Below, piece after piece: positions 26,173 through 35,325 of a stretch of 64,000 nt of DNA. The notes under the pieces were generated by a model. That model saw only the letters and a program-made list of their open reading frames with translations. It did no database searches and was not told where the DNA came from. A program made the position numbers and the translations under genes. Numbering within the stretch: position 1 is the stretch's first letter; every line of letters begins with the position of its first letter. Origin of the DNA: Bacteroidota bacterium (lineage in GTDB: Bacteria; Bacteroidota; Bacteroidia; Chitinophagales; Chitinophagaceae); assembly GCA_018267915.1 (NCBI GenBank), contig JAFDXN010000041.1:1-64000 (forward strand), read 5' to 3'.

Positions 26173-26739
26173 ATGCGTATTGCTTTCTTATTGTTTGCCA
26201 CCATTTTACTGTCCTCAGCCTCCTTCGCCCAACCTGACCAAAATGCGGTTCCCCCGCGCGGGTCACTTTTGGAAAGAATGTCGTCTGCGCCGGGCGCTGT
26301 AATAAAAAAGGAGATCTCGGATATAGGGGAGCTAAAAAACCTAAGAGTACAATTAGCAAAAACATCGAATATCACCACTAAGGACCAACATTTCTTACTG
26401 GCGCGCCTGGCCTATGATGCCAAAGACACCAATTTGCCGTCAACCAAAGCGGCTTACCTGGATATTGCCGGAGTAGATGAAATGACCCGCGGTTTTGATC
26501 AGATCCGCGCTAATCTGTCGGCTAATCCGGGAAATGGCTATTCGGAAATAACTTTTAAAACAAGGGATGGAATAACCGGCGGTTATTACTCGGCAAAGGG
26601 AGGCTGGGCGCCTTTCCTCCGGATCTCGGATAGCGACCCGGATTCCTATGTCTTCTTCGAAAAAGAGGACCAGGATAAACTCATGTCGCTCCTGGACCTG
26701 TGCCGGCAAAAACTGAGACCCCAGCCCCCAACCAAGTAA
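26173..26739 (+). CDS. secreted hypothetical protein, 188 aa
   Basis: A signal peptide (residues 1-19, ending SFAQ) precedes a 170-residue mature domain. Segments such as GELKNLRVQLAKTSNITTKD, ISDSDPDSYVFFEKED and LDLCRQKLRPQPP are visible. There is no recognisable catalytic motif. It precedes the DUF2911 gene by 83 bp on the same strand but appears to have its own promoter. Confidence 0.7.
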   Translation: MRIAFLLFATILLSSASFAQPDQNAVPPRGSLLERMSSAPGAVIKKEISDIGELKNLRVQLAKTSNITTKDQHFLLARLAYDAKDTNLPSTKAAYLDIAGVDEMTRGFDQIRANLSANPGNGYSEITFKTRDGITGGYYSAKGGWAPFLRISDSDPDSYVFFEKEDQDKLMSLLDLCRQKLRPQPPTK

Positions 26740-26822
26740 AGACTCTTTATTTGCTCATAGATAAATTTCGCTGGCGTTTTCGGCGGCTAACTTGTATTTT
26801 GCCGGCCCAAAACATACAATAA

Positions 26823-27659
26823 ATGAAACGTGTACTCTTTTCCTTACTTTTTACTGTAGCAGCCCTTTGCGGCTATTCACAAGACCTCAAGTTACCGGCG
26901 CTTAGCCCAACGGCTAAGATCAGCCAGGATTTCTCCACTTCTTCAATCGAGATTACTTATAGCCGCCCATCAATGCGTGGCCGCCATATTTTTGGCGACA
27001 TAGTAGCGTACGGAGAAGTTTGGCGTACCGGCGCTAATGCCGCTACCAGAATCAAATTTGGGGAAGATGTGACAGTGGGCGACCAGGAGGTAAAAGCGGG
27101 CGAATACGCGCTTTATACTATCCCCGGTGAGGGCTCATGGGAGGTGATACTGAACAAGGGCACCAGCAACTGGGGCTCGGCAGGTTATGACAAAGCTGCC
27201 GATGTTGCCCGCTTCCGCGTGAAAGCTAAAAGCACAGAAAGGACCGTACAGACTTTTACGATCGAGATATCTAATATCACGCTCAGCAGCTGCCACATCG
27301 ACCTGATGTGGGAAAACACCATGATATCTATACCTGTGGATGCCAATAACCAGGAACGGCTCACCAAGGCTGTGGACAAAGCGATCAATAACCCATCGAT
27401 CCCATACTTCCAGGCGGCCAACTACTATTTTGAAACACACCAGCAAACCGAAAAGGCCTGGGAATATATCAATAAGGCATGTGAGCAAAACCCCAAAGCT
27501 TTCTATATGTTTTTCCTGAAGGCACGCATTGCAAAGAAATTAGGCAAGCGTGAAGAAGCGATAGAAGCGGCCAAGAAATCGATGGAAACCGCTAAAGGTA
27601 GCGCCTTCGAAAACGACTATATACGCCAGAACAGGAAGATCATCAACTCGCTCAGGTAA
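26823..27659 (+). CDS. DUF2911 domain protein with C-terminal TPR
   Basis: A 278-residue exported protein. A signal peptide (ending CGYSQ) is followed by the DUF2911 beta domain: QDFSTSSIEITYSRPSMRGR, YGEVWRTGANAATRIKFGED and VTVGDQEVKAGEYALYTIPG. The last 80 residues form tetratricopeptide-like helices (QQTEKAWEYINKACEQNPKAFY and a following helix). DUF2911 proteins are abundant in Bacteroidota and their function is unknown. The TPR part implies a protein partner. A terminator at 27688-27711 follows. Confidence 0.92.
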   Translation: MKRVLFSLLFTVAALCGYSQDLKLPALSPTAKISQDFSTSSIEITYSRPSMRGRHIFGDIVAYGEVWRTGANAATRIKFGEDVTVGDQEVKAGEYALYTIPGEGSWEVILNKGTSNWGSAGYDKAADVARFRVKAKSTERTVQTFTIEISNITLSSCHIDLMWENTMISIPVDANNQERLTKAVDKAINNPSIPYFQAANYYFETHQQTEKAWEYINKACEQNPKAFYMFFLKARIAKKLGKREEAIEAAKKSMETAKGSAFENDYIRQNRKIINSLR

Positions 27660-27687
27660 CCGTAAGGATAAAAGGTTTTATATTTAT

Positions 27688-27711
27688 ACCCACGGTGTCA
27701 AAGCCGTGGGT
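27688..27711 (+). terminator. intrinsic terminator after the DUF2911 gene
   Basis: ACCCACGG (27688-27695) and CCGTGGGT (27704-27711) form an 8-bp stem around an 8-nt loop. The tail TTTATTTTT follows. It ends 17 bp before the ATG of the PIG-L gene at 27728, supporting that start over an upstream GTG-like start that would lie inside the stem. Confidence 0.8.
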
Positions 27712-27727
27712 TTATTTTTCAAAGATC

Positions 27728-30193
27728 ATGCGCAGGATAGTTTTATTGCTTAGTGCCGTTTTGCTCTGCACACACACCATAGGGCAGCAGGTACGCCCGG
27801 CTACTTCGGCCGAGATATATCATGAGATATCGCAGCTAAAGAACCTGGTGAACGTGCTGTATGTAGCAGCACACCCCGATGACGAGAATACCCGCCTGCT
27901 TGCATGGCTGGTGAACGACCAGAATATCCGCACCGCTTACCTGTCGCTTACGCGTGGCGATGGCGGGCAAAACATACTAGGCAGCGAGCAAGGCCCGGCG
28001 CTTGGTCTCATCCGCACACATGAACTCATGGAGGCCCGCAAGATAGACGGTGCAGAACAGTTCTTTACACGCGCGGTTGACTTTGGCTTCTCAAAAACAT
28101 CGCAGGAAACCTTTAAGCACTGGAACCCGGATGTCATCACCCACGATGCCGTTCGCGTCATCCGCATGTTCAGACCCGATGTGATCATTTGCCGTTTCCC
28201 GCCCACTACAGAAGCCGGGCACGGGCAGCATGCTGCCTCTGCTATTATAGCAAAGAAAGCAGCTTATGCATCCGGCGATCCCAAAAAATACAATGACAAT
28301 ATCGAAAAGTATCCTGCCTGGGAAGTAACCAGGCTGCTCTTCAATTCTTACAAGTTCGGTAACCGCAATACAACATCCGAAGACCAGTTCAAACTGAAAC
28401 TTGGGCAGTACAATGCCTTACTGGGTGTGGGCTATAGTGAGCTGGCAGGCCGCAGCCGCAGTGTGCATAAAAGCCAGGGGGCCGGCACACCCAGCGTGCC
28501 CGGTGTGCAAACAGAATATTTCAAGCTCGTAGGTGGCGCAGAGTTCAAGAAGTCGCTCTTCGATGATATCGACATGACATGGAAACGTGTCGACAGGAAA
28601 GATATCGGCAAGACCATCGACAGCATACTGGAACATTACGACTTCAAAGCGCCTGAGAACAGCCTGCATTCGCTGCTGGCCTTGCGTCCGCAGATAGCCA
28701 GCGTAAAGGACGCATACTGGCGCGACGAAAAGCTGGCCGAACTGGACAAAGTGATACTGCACTGTGTAGGCTTGCTGGCCGAGGTATATTCGAACACACC
28801 CCAGACCATTGCGGGCACTACCCTGCCGTTCACGCTGCATGTTATATCGCGCTCAGGCGTGCCTGTACGCCTCAAGGGGGTAGAATGGACGAAAGGCGAC
28901 ACCAGCAGCTACAACATAAAACTGCAGGACGACTCGCTGGTAACGCTGGAGCATAATATCACGATACCCGCCAACACACCGATCACGGAACCTTACTGGC
29001 TGTCGCAAACCAGTGGCGACCCGGGAGTGTATGCGGTATCGAACGATTCGCTCATCGGCCTGCCGGAGACACCCGACAACCTGAATGTGAAGCTGACAGT
29101 AAAGATCGGCCATGAATTATTTAATGTGGACGTACCACTCTCTTACAAAAAGCTGGACCCCATAAAAGGAGACGTGGTGGAACAGCTACGGATAGTGCCG
29201 GATGTGGTGCTTGATTTCAGTTCGCAACTGGTAGTTACCCAGCCTGACGGATCTGTGAAGACTAGTGTCGTGATACGGCCATTCAAGGACATCAGTGACG
29301 CTACACTGGCAATAACAGAGCAAAGACTGGTAACCAAAGTAGAGCACATCAACCTGAAAGCAGGTGTGGAAGTTTCGATACCGGTAAATATCAGTTCGGG
29401 TGAAGCTAGCAGCCTGAGCAAAGGTGACTTTTACCTCAATGCCAGCCTGATGGTGGGCCAGAGGGCCTACGGCAAGAGCCAGCACGTGATACAGTATAGC
29501 CATATACCGACACTGCAATATTTCACATCGCCCTACACCAAAGTGTTGCGCGACAACTGGAAATGCACCGCGCGGAAAATAGGTTATGTGGAAGGGGCCG
29601 GCGACTTTATACCTGCTATGCTGAAACTGGCTGGTCTGCAGGTGACTGTATTAAAGGACAATGACCTAAGCGACGCCGGGAAGTTGAAGCAATACGATGC
29701 TATTATTACAGGCATACGTGCAGTGAACACGCAAAAGAAAATGGTGAGCTGGATGCCGGTACTGCTGCAATATGCAGAGAACGGCGGCACGCTGGTAATA
29801 CAATACAATACCTTGCAGGACCTTGCCACGCAGAAGATGGGGCCTTATCCCTTTACACTTACCGACGACCGGGTGACCGACGAAGACGCCAAAGTAACAT
29901 TCCTGAAACCGGATAGCAGGCTGCTTAATTACCCCAACAAAATAACAGAGGCTGATTTTAAAGACTGGGTACAGGAGCGTGGGCTGTATTTTGCGAGCAA
30001 GATAGATGAGCATTACGAAACCCCGTTCCAGATGAACGACAGTGGCGAACAGCCTTTGAAGGGATCGACGTTGTATTGCAAGTATGGAAAGGGGCATTAC
30101 ATATACACCTCGCTGTCCTTCTTCCGACAGTTACCTGCAGGAAATAAGGGAGCGATAAGATTGTTGATGAATATGCTGTCGGCGGGAAAATAA
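27728..30193 (+). CDS. large PIG-L/LmbE family deacetylase
   Basis: An 821-residue exported protein. A signal peptide (ending HTIGQQ) precedes a PIG-L N-deacetylase domain. The zinc motif is AAHPDDEN, the next block is TRGDGGQN, and a late GHGQHAAS block supplies another His. The catalytic core spans residues about 40-280. Beta-sandwich domains follow from about 370 to 600, and a C-terminal domain with GGTLVIQYNT (glutamine-amidotransferase-like) fills the end. This layout is shared by a large Bacteroidota group of secreted PIG-L proteins, presumably acting on N-acetylated sugars. The gene is intact. It is followed directly by the remains of a sodium:solute symporter, a pairing common in relatives. 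Confidence 0.87.
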   Translation: MRRIVLLLSAVLLCTHTIGQQVRPATSAEIYHEISQLKNLVNVLYVAAHPDDENTRLLAWLVNDQNIRTAYLSLTRGDGGQNILGSEQGPALGLIRTHELMEARKIDGAEQFFTRAVDFGFSKTSQETFKHWNPDVITHDAVRVIRMFRPDVIICRFPPTTEAGHGQHAASAIIAKKAAYASGDPKKYNDNIEKYPAWEVTRLLFNSYKFGNRNTTSEDQFKLKLGQYNALLGVGYSELAGRSRSVHKSQGAGTPSVPGVQTEYFKLVGGAEFKKSLFDDIDMTWKRVDRKDIGKTIDSILEHYDFKAPENSLHSLLALRPQIASVKDAYWRDEKLAELDKVILHCVGLLAEVYSNTPQTIAGTTLPFTLHVISRSGVPVRLKGVEWTKGDTSSYNIKLQDDSLVTLEHNITIPANTPITEPYWLSQTSGDPGVYAVSNDSLIGLPETPDNLNVKLTVKIGHELFNVDVPLSYKKLDPIKGDVVEQLRIVPDVVLDFSSQLVVTQPDGSVKTSVVIRPFKDISDATLAITEQRLVTKVEHINLKAGVEVSIPVNISSGEASSLSKGDFYLNASLMVGQRAYGKSQHVIQYSHIPTLQYFTSPYTKVLRDNWKCTARKIGYVEGAGDFIPAMLKLAGLQVTVLKDNDLSDAGKLKQYDAIITGIRAVNTQKKMVSWMPVLLQYAENGGTLVIQYNTLQDLATQKMGPYPFTLTDDRVTDEDAKVTFLKPDSRLLNYPNKITEADFKDWVQERGLYFASKIDEHYETPFQMNDSGEQPLKGSTLYCKYGKGHYIYTSLSFFRQLPAGNKGAIRLLMNMLSAGK

Positions 30194-30225
30194 CGGACTG
30201 GGAAAAAACATACTGGCCCCGGTAA

Positions 30226-30980
30226 TATTATACATGGAGTCAGGTGATCGGAGGCTTCTTTCTTGCGCTCTCCTACTTCGGTGCCGATCAGAGCCTGCTT
30301 ATGGAAGCATTGTTGTCTTCCTTTTACAGCTTTCAGAAAGCCACTATACTTCAATGAAACCTCCTACCACAAGCTTAAAAATTGCACCGGAAAAAATAGC
30401 CGCTACAGAGCAGCGAAATGATAGCCTGCACCTGGTGTACGTAGTCCAGACCACTACCTTCGCGGCAAAAAATGTGCACCGGCTGAACTTGCGCAATTCA
30501 GCGCAACACAGCAGCTCCTGTATGCACTTCACGACTCGATAAACGCGGAAATAAATAACAAAAAGCTAAGCCGCGACACAAGCGATATCAACTATATCTT
30601 TCTCTACTTCGTGAAGCAGGACCTACCTGCGGGGTTCGTCGATTTGCTGTTCGCCTTGATATTTCCCGCATCGTGGGGCTCTATACCGGCGGCTGTTAAC
30701 TCCCTTGCAGCCTCCTCCCTTATGGTGTCGCTATGTTGCCACGCATGGGTTCACTCATCGAAGCTGTAAATGGATTGTGATCGCTCTTCTATGAACTATC
30801 GTGGACATATTTCTTGTTGCTTTTTACATGAAACAGGTCAAAGGCAACATTGTGTTCATAGCCGCAGTAATAACCGAAATACTCGTCATCGTGATATATT
30901 GTTGCAACCTAGTTTATTTCCTGTGGCCCAATGTGATAGGAAGGCTTACGGTGGGGATCGCTCAGCCTGGCAGGCAATAA
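30226..30980 (+). pseudogene. decayed sodium:solute symporter (SSS/SLC5 family), 5' truncated
   Basis: No single ORF spans this stretch, but conceptual translation across frames recovers the order of an SSS transporter from mid-protein to the C-terminus. QVIGGFFLALSYFGADQS (from about 30240) is in one frame. The soluble insert with KIAPEKIAATEQRNDSLHLV is in a second frame. TSDINYIFLYFVKQDLPAGF and FPASWGSIPAAVNSLAASS, the family hallmark, follow in a third frame. MGSLIEAVN and the terminal FLVAFYMKQVKGNIVF block end at the TAA at 30978-30980. At least four frame breaks and absence of the first five or so helices show it is dead. It lies 32 bp after the PIG-L gene. Confidence 0.85.
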
Positions 30981-31032
30981 AATCCGGAAATAAGTGTTAT
31001 ATTTACAGCAAGTAACCACTGTATTCATTCCT

Positions 31033-31533
31033 ATGACAAAGACATCTATCAGGATAATATTGGCCTTAGCAATTGGTATTTTCATCATGTCGGCCTGCCG
31101 CAGGAACAACGTAACTCCCTTACCAACAGGCCCTAACGATTCTACCCTCATCGACACCCGCGTCGCCATAGACAGTGCTGCACGGCGCGACAGTATGCTG
31201 GTCGCCCGTATTAGCCATATCGGCGGTTTAAGAGTTTGGTACCATCTTGGAAGCTGGTCGGACCCAATCGGACACGGCAGTTTCAATTCAATAGATACTT
31301 TTGCAATTTTTGTTGCAGGCGATACCGTAATAAATGTTTTGAATGAATTACTCCCCTATTCACGCGAACGCTCGACTGACAGTACTATCAGCTTTGAAGG
31401 GATAAGGCAGAGCGGAATGACCACCTACTTCTTTGGGACCACCTACTACTTTGAAAAGGATAGTATAACGCACTGCGAGTCAAGTTATATCGGTCTGGGG
31501 GGCCAATCGCAGGACACCTATCATACTTTGTAA
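31033..31533 (+). CDS. putative lipoprotein, 166 aa
   Basis: ATG at 31033 gives the signal sequence MTKTSIRIILALAIGIFIMSAC with a lipobox ending in Cys22. The mature domain includes RISHIGGLRVWYHLGS and a Tyr-rich TTYFFGTTYYFEKDS segment. It has no known family but is clearly a paralogue of the broken copy that follows at 31548: both start MTKT and share an (F/G)GLR(L/V)W block. A weak -7-like TATATTTA is at 30998-31005. Confidence 0.65.
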   Translation: MTKTSIRIILALAIGIFIMSACRRNNVTPLPTGPNDSTLIDTRVAIDSAARRDSMLVARISHIGGLRVWYHLGSWSDPIGHGSFNSIDTFAIFVAGDTVINVLNELLPYSRERSTDSTISFEGIRQSGMTTYFFGTTYYFEKDSITHCESSYIGLGGQSQDTYHTL

Positions 31534-31547
31534 CCGACTCGACGACT

Positions 31548-32008
31548 ATGACAAAGACCTATGCAAGGCTCATAGTCATTTTGGCGATTGCCTTTTCATT
31601 TCATCCGGGGACCGCCAAACCTCGTCTGTTAGTGCCGGACAATGACACGACAGCACACTCTCAGGATACAACAACAAACCCACAAGGCACCACGGTACAT
31701 ATGTCGCCCACGATAGTACTGCATATGTTTATGCGAACCGGATGTTTGGGCTCCGCTTATGGGCGGGCACCTGCAAAACCAGCATACCATCGGGCATCAC
31801 TAGTTACAACTTCGCCGACCCTTCTATCTCAATTGTTTACTCCCATACCCCGTTCACACGCACTAACGATTCTGCTGTTTTTCAGATTTACCCGGATAGT
31901 AACAACTACAAGCTTGTCTACTATATCGCCGGCGACTCTATCCGGTATATTTATTGGGAGCGCAACCCGGAAAATGCCCACGATGAGGGCATTTCCCACA
32001 CTCAATAG
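31548..32008 (+). pseudogene. frameshifted tandem paralogue of the preceding lipoprotein
   Basis: The N-terminal signal sequence (MTKTYARLIVILAIAFSF) is in one frame. The homologous body, HDSTAYVYANRMFGLRLW and then the SNNYKLVYYIAGDSIRYIYW block, continues in another frame, ending at TAG 32006-32008. A single frame change between about 31685 and 31700 would restore a protein of the same length as the neighbour. The two genes are 14 bp apart, so this is a recent tandem duplication with one inactivated copy, or possibly a sequencing error. Confidence 0.7.
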
Positions 32009-32011
32009 GTC

Positions 32012-33106
32012 TTAGCCCATCTGCACCACCTTCGTTGGCTCCATGTTCGCATTGCGTATGGCAATGTTCTGGGCTATACGTTGTGCCAGTTGAGTAAAGG
32101 CTTGTTTTGAGATCGGCTCATCGTCCAGTATAGCCGGTATGCCTTTGTCACCGCCCTCGCGTATGCCCTGCACTATAGGTATCTCGCCCAGAAATGGAAG
32201 TTCAAATTGATCGGCCATCTGCTGTGCTCCGCCTTTACCGAAGATGTAATATTTGTTTTCGGGTAGCTCCGCAGGAGTGAAGTAAGCCATGTTTTCCACC
32301 ACGCCCAATATCGGTACATTGATCTGCGGTTGCTTCAGCATCAGAATGGCCTTACGCGCGTCGGCTGCCGCTACGGGTTGCGGGGTCGATACGATCACAG
32401 CACCTGTTACCGGCACGGTCTGTACCAATGTCAGGTGCACATCGCCGGTGCCCGGCGGCAGGTCTATCACGAGATAGTCGAGCTCCTGCCAGTATACATC
32501 GCTGATGAATTGCTTGAGCGCCGAGCTAGCCATAGGCCCTCTCCATATTACCGCCTGTTTTTCATCTATCAGCATGCCAATACTCATGGCCTTGATACCA
32601 TATTTTTCGAGTGGCATTATCATGCCCTTGCCTTTCACGTCCATCATCTTAGGACGCTCATCGCGCAGGCCCAGCATTATAGGTACTGATGGGCCATAGA
32701 TATCCGCATCCAGCAAGCCCACACTCGCACCCTCTTGTGCCAGTCCTAGTGCCAGGTTCACCGCCACGGTCGATTTACCTACACCACCCTTGCCCGATGC
32801 CACCACGATAATGTTCTTCACACCCGGCAGCACTGCTTTATTGTCTTTTCGATTGCTGTTCACTTTCGCATCCATGCGCACCCTCACTATAGCTTCTTTA
32901 TCCACCAGCATCTGTATTGCCTTCACACAGGCTTTCTCTATCATTTCCTTAAGCGGGCATGCAGGTGTCGTCAGCATCACGGTGAAGGTGACATTCTTCC
33001 CATCTATCTCAATGTCATGCACCATGTTTAGCGTCACCAGGTCTTTGCCCAGGTCGGGTTCCTGCACATTGCTGAGCGCCGCTAATACTGCTTCTTTTGT
33101 TATCAT
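32012..33106 (-). CDS. apbC: Mrp/NBP35 family iron-sulfur carrier ATPase
   Basis: A 364-residue P-loop ATPase of the Mrp/ApbC group that carries Fe-S clusters to apoproteins. Residues 1-80 are the FeS-assembly (MIP18/DUF59) domain, with LSNVQEPDLGKDLVTLNM. The ATPase follows with VVASGKGGVGKST at about residues 102-113 and the family block LLDADIYGPSVPIMLG. The ending includes ENMAYFTPAELPENKYYIFG. The CxxC motif that many ApbC proteins have in this block is absent, as in other Bacteroidota members. The start at 33106 gives the normal N-terminus; 30 upstream codons are not typical. Confidence 0.92.
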   Translation of the reverse strand: MITKEAVLAALSNVQEPDLGKDLVTLNMVHDIEIDGKNVTFTVMLTTPACPLKEMIEKACVKAIQMLVDKEAIVRVRMDAKVNSNRKDNKAVLPGVKNIIVVASGKGGVGKSTVAVNLALGLAQEGASVGLLDADIYGPSVPIMLGLRDERPKMMDVKGKGMIMPLEKYGIKAMSIGMLIDEKQAVIWRGPMASSALKQFISDVYWQELDYLVIDLPPGTGDVHLTLVQTVPVTGAVIVSTPQPVAAADARKAILMLKQPQINVPILGVVENMAYFTPAELPENKYYIFGKGGAQQMADQFELPFLGEIPIVQGIREGGDKGIPAILDDEPISKQAFTQLAQRIAQNIAIRNANMEPTKVVQMG

Positions 33107-33257
33107 ATAAACCTTTGTTAAAGTACCCCTTAAGTGCCGCAAAAGTACGCCATAGCTACCTTTCTTTGTATAAATAATCGGCATACCGATATTCATAGGT
33201 AATTTGATAATATCACGCTTGAGTCTTTACACCCGAAACGTCGTAATTTTACGCTTT

Positions 33258-33899
33258 ATGCGTCTCCGCTTTATACACTGCCTCGCAACATTGCTTTGCC
33301 TTTGGAGCATGCGGGCAACTGCACAAAGCTTTTACGATAATGTGATCCAGATCAACGGTGTGACGATGACCGCCGATAGCCTGCGCGCAGTGCCGGGCGT
33401 AACCGTACTGGTTAAGAACAAGAACCGGGGCGTGGAATCGAGCGAGACCGGCGTGTTCACGATCGTTTGCTACAAAGGCGACACACTGGAGTTCACGGCG
33501 CTTGGTTTCAGGTCCAAAGATTTTGTAGTGCCTAAAGATATTCAAGGTCAGTATTTCTCACTCATACAGCTCATGGCACAGGATACCTTTTACCTACCCG
33601 AGACCATCATACGCCCCTTGCCTGGCAAGGGTACTTTCGATTATGCCTTTACGCACTGGCGTATACCCAACGATAAATATGAGATCGCCCGCCGCAATAC
33701 CGATGCAGTTACCCTCCGTGCACTTGCAGCGACGCTGCCCCGCGATGGCCGCGAAAACCAAAGCGCCTACCAGAATATGCAGGCGCAGGCTGCCATTTAC
33801 TACGGCCAGCAGAAACCGATGAACATCATGAATCCGTTGGCGTGGGCAGAGTTCTTTGAGGCCTGGAAACGGGGAGATTTCAGGAAGAAGGATTACTAG
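33258..33899 (+). CDS. secreted protein with carboxypeptidase-like regulatory domain
   Basis: A 213-residue exported protein. The signal peptide ends MRATAQ (about residue 23). The domain that follows (VIQINGVTMTADSLRAVPGVTV, SSETGVFTIVCYKGDTLEFTALGF) is the beta-sandwich seen as CarboxypepD_reg-like or plug-preceding domain. The C-terminal 70 residues are helical and contain RRNTDAVTLRALAATLPRDG. Similar stand-alone proteins occur in Bacteroidota and their role is unknown. The ATG at 33258 was preferred over 33204 because it starts the signal peptide. It overlaps the SRPBCC pseudogene by 4 bp at its end. Confidence 0.8.
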   Translation: MRLRFIHCLATLLCLWSMRATAQSFYDNVIQINGVTMTADSLRAVPGVTVLVKNKNRGVESSETGVFTIVCYKGDTLEFTALGFRSKDFVVPKDIQGQYFSLIQLMAQDTFYLPETIIRPLPGKGTFDYAFTHWRIPNDKYEIARRNTDAVTLRALAATLPRDGRENQSAYQNMQAQAAIYYGQQKPMNIMNPLAWAEFFEAWKRGDFRKKDY

Positions 33900-34358
33900 G
33901 CCTGCGGATTACCCGCATCAGGTATGTTCGGCTCCGCCATTTTGATCAGTTTCTCCAATGAGTCCTGCCAGCCCAGGTAGCACATCTCTGCGGGTATCAT
34001 TGGGGGTATGCCTTCCTGCGTAACTTTCAATTCAACGCCCGCGAGGTTCTTCGTAATAGATACCGTGGTGATCATCTCGCCCGGCATATTCGGGTCGTCG
34101 AACTGGTCGGTATATTTCAGGTATTCGTTTGGCTTTACTTCGATATACTTACCTCCGAAGGAGTGGCTGCTGCCTGTGGTAAAATTGTGGAATCATCCGG
34201 TATGCGCCGCCTACTTTGGGATCATGCTCGTGAACGGTGCAAAGGAAGCCGTAAGGTGGCAGCCATGAGGCCAGTGCTGTGGCTTCGGTAAATGCGCGGA
34301 ATAGTTTTTCCGGCGTGGTCTTGATGACCCTGTGTAATGAAACGCTATTGCTTGACAT
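33896..34358 (-). pseudogene. frameshifted SRPBCC/AHSA1-like gene
   Basis: The start encodes MSSNSVSLHRVIKTTPEKLF and ATALASWLPPYGFLCTV, the N-terminal half of an AHSA1/SRPBCC polyketide-cyclase-like protein, ending at a frame break. The second half, from FTTGSSHSFGGKYIEVKPNE through PNMPGEMITTVS to CYLGWQDSLEKLI, continues in another frame. A single 1-nt insertion or 2-nt loss near 34192-34194 explains the break. It could be a true mutation or a base-calling error. If repaired, the protein would be about 153 residues, normal for the family, which binds hydrophobic ligands. Confidence 0.8.
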
Positions 34359-34524
34359 GATATCGTTGTTTTGTTAGCACAAAGGTGGGAGAAAAGATTG
34401 ATCCAAAGAGGGTGTTTATGCGACAATAAATGGGGCGGATCACGAAACATTAAACCCGCAATCTGTCACCCATCAACCTGGTCAACCCATTCAACATGTC
34501 AACTTATCAACCTACCTTTGGCTA

Positions 34525-35307
34525 ATGCCGAACGACTCACTCATCAGCCTCAATAAATACATCTCCTCATCGGGCTTCTGCTCGCGCAGGGAGGCCGATA
34601 AGCTTATAGAGCAGGCTAGGGTGACCGTGAACGGCGAACTGGTGGTACACGCTGCCAAAATAAAACCAAGTGATAAGGTGGCCATAGATGGCGAGCCGCT
34701 AAAACTGAAAAAGAAACGCGCTATCTATATAGCTTGCAATAAACCAGTAGGGATTACATCCACCACTGATCCTAAAGACAAGACCAATATTATTTACTTC
34801 CTCGCCCACCCCAAGCGCATCTTTCCCGTAGGCAGGCTCGATAAAGACTCCGACGGACTGATACTGCTGACCGACGATGGCGACATTGTGAACAAGATAC
34901 TCCGCGCCGGCAACCAGCACGAGAAGGAATATATAGTAACCGTGGACAAAGCCATCACGCCCGAATTCATACAAAAAATGAGCAACGGCATACCCATGCT
35001 GGGCACGGTAACAAAAAAATGCTTCGTGCGACAGGAAGGCGGCAGGCGTTTCCGCATTATACTGGTGCAGGGCCTGAACCGGCAGATACGCCGCATGTGC
35101 GAATACCTGGGCTACAAGGTGCAGAAGCTTACCCGTGTACGCGTGATGAACATAACGCTCGATGGTATTGGCCCCGGCAAATGGCGCTACCTGAGCGAAG
35201 CGGAAGTGAACGTAATGAATAAGATGATGGCTAGCTCGAGCAAGACGGAGGAAGCATCGCATATCGGAACTCCCGACCGCAGAGCCGGGAAAAGGAAAGG
35301 CAAATAA
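34525..35307 (+). CDS. rluF: 23S rRNA pseudouridine(2604) synthase RluF
   Basis: A 260-residue RluB/E/F-type pseudouridine synthase. The N-terminal S4 RNA-binding domain starts ISLNKYISSSGFCSRREAD. The catalytic domain has GRLDKDSDGLILLTDDGD, with the nucleophile Asp in the GRLD motif. FRIILVQGLNRQIRRMCEYLG is cut by the usual family spacing and confirms RluF. The product modifies U2604 of 23S rRNA. The ending is Lys/Arg-rich. A TACCTTTG box lies only 5 bp upstream of the ATG. The NYN-LOTUS gene starts 18 bp downstream. Confidence 0.92.
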   Translation: MPNDSLISLNKYISSSGFCSRREADKLIEQARVTVNGELVVHAAKIKPSDKVAIDGEPLKLKKKRAIYIACNKPVGITSTTDPKDKTNIIYFLAHPKRIFPVGRLDKDSDGLILLTDDGDIVNKILRAGNQHEKEYIVTVDKAITPEFIQKMSNGIPMLGTVTKKCFVRQEGGRRFRIILVQGLNRQIRRMCEYLGYKVQKLTRVRVMNITLDGIGPGKWRYLSEAEVNVMNKMMASSSKTEEASHIGTPDRRAGKRKGK

Positions 35308-35325
35308 ATGTAACTTTATACTGCT

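Noticed and set aside
26049..26237. Plus-strand open frame of 62 codons
   Set aside because: It overlaps the start of the secreted protein gene at 26173 and contains its likely -7 box. No similarity was recognised.
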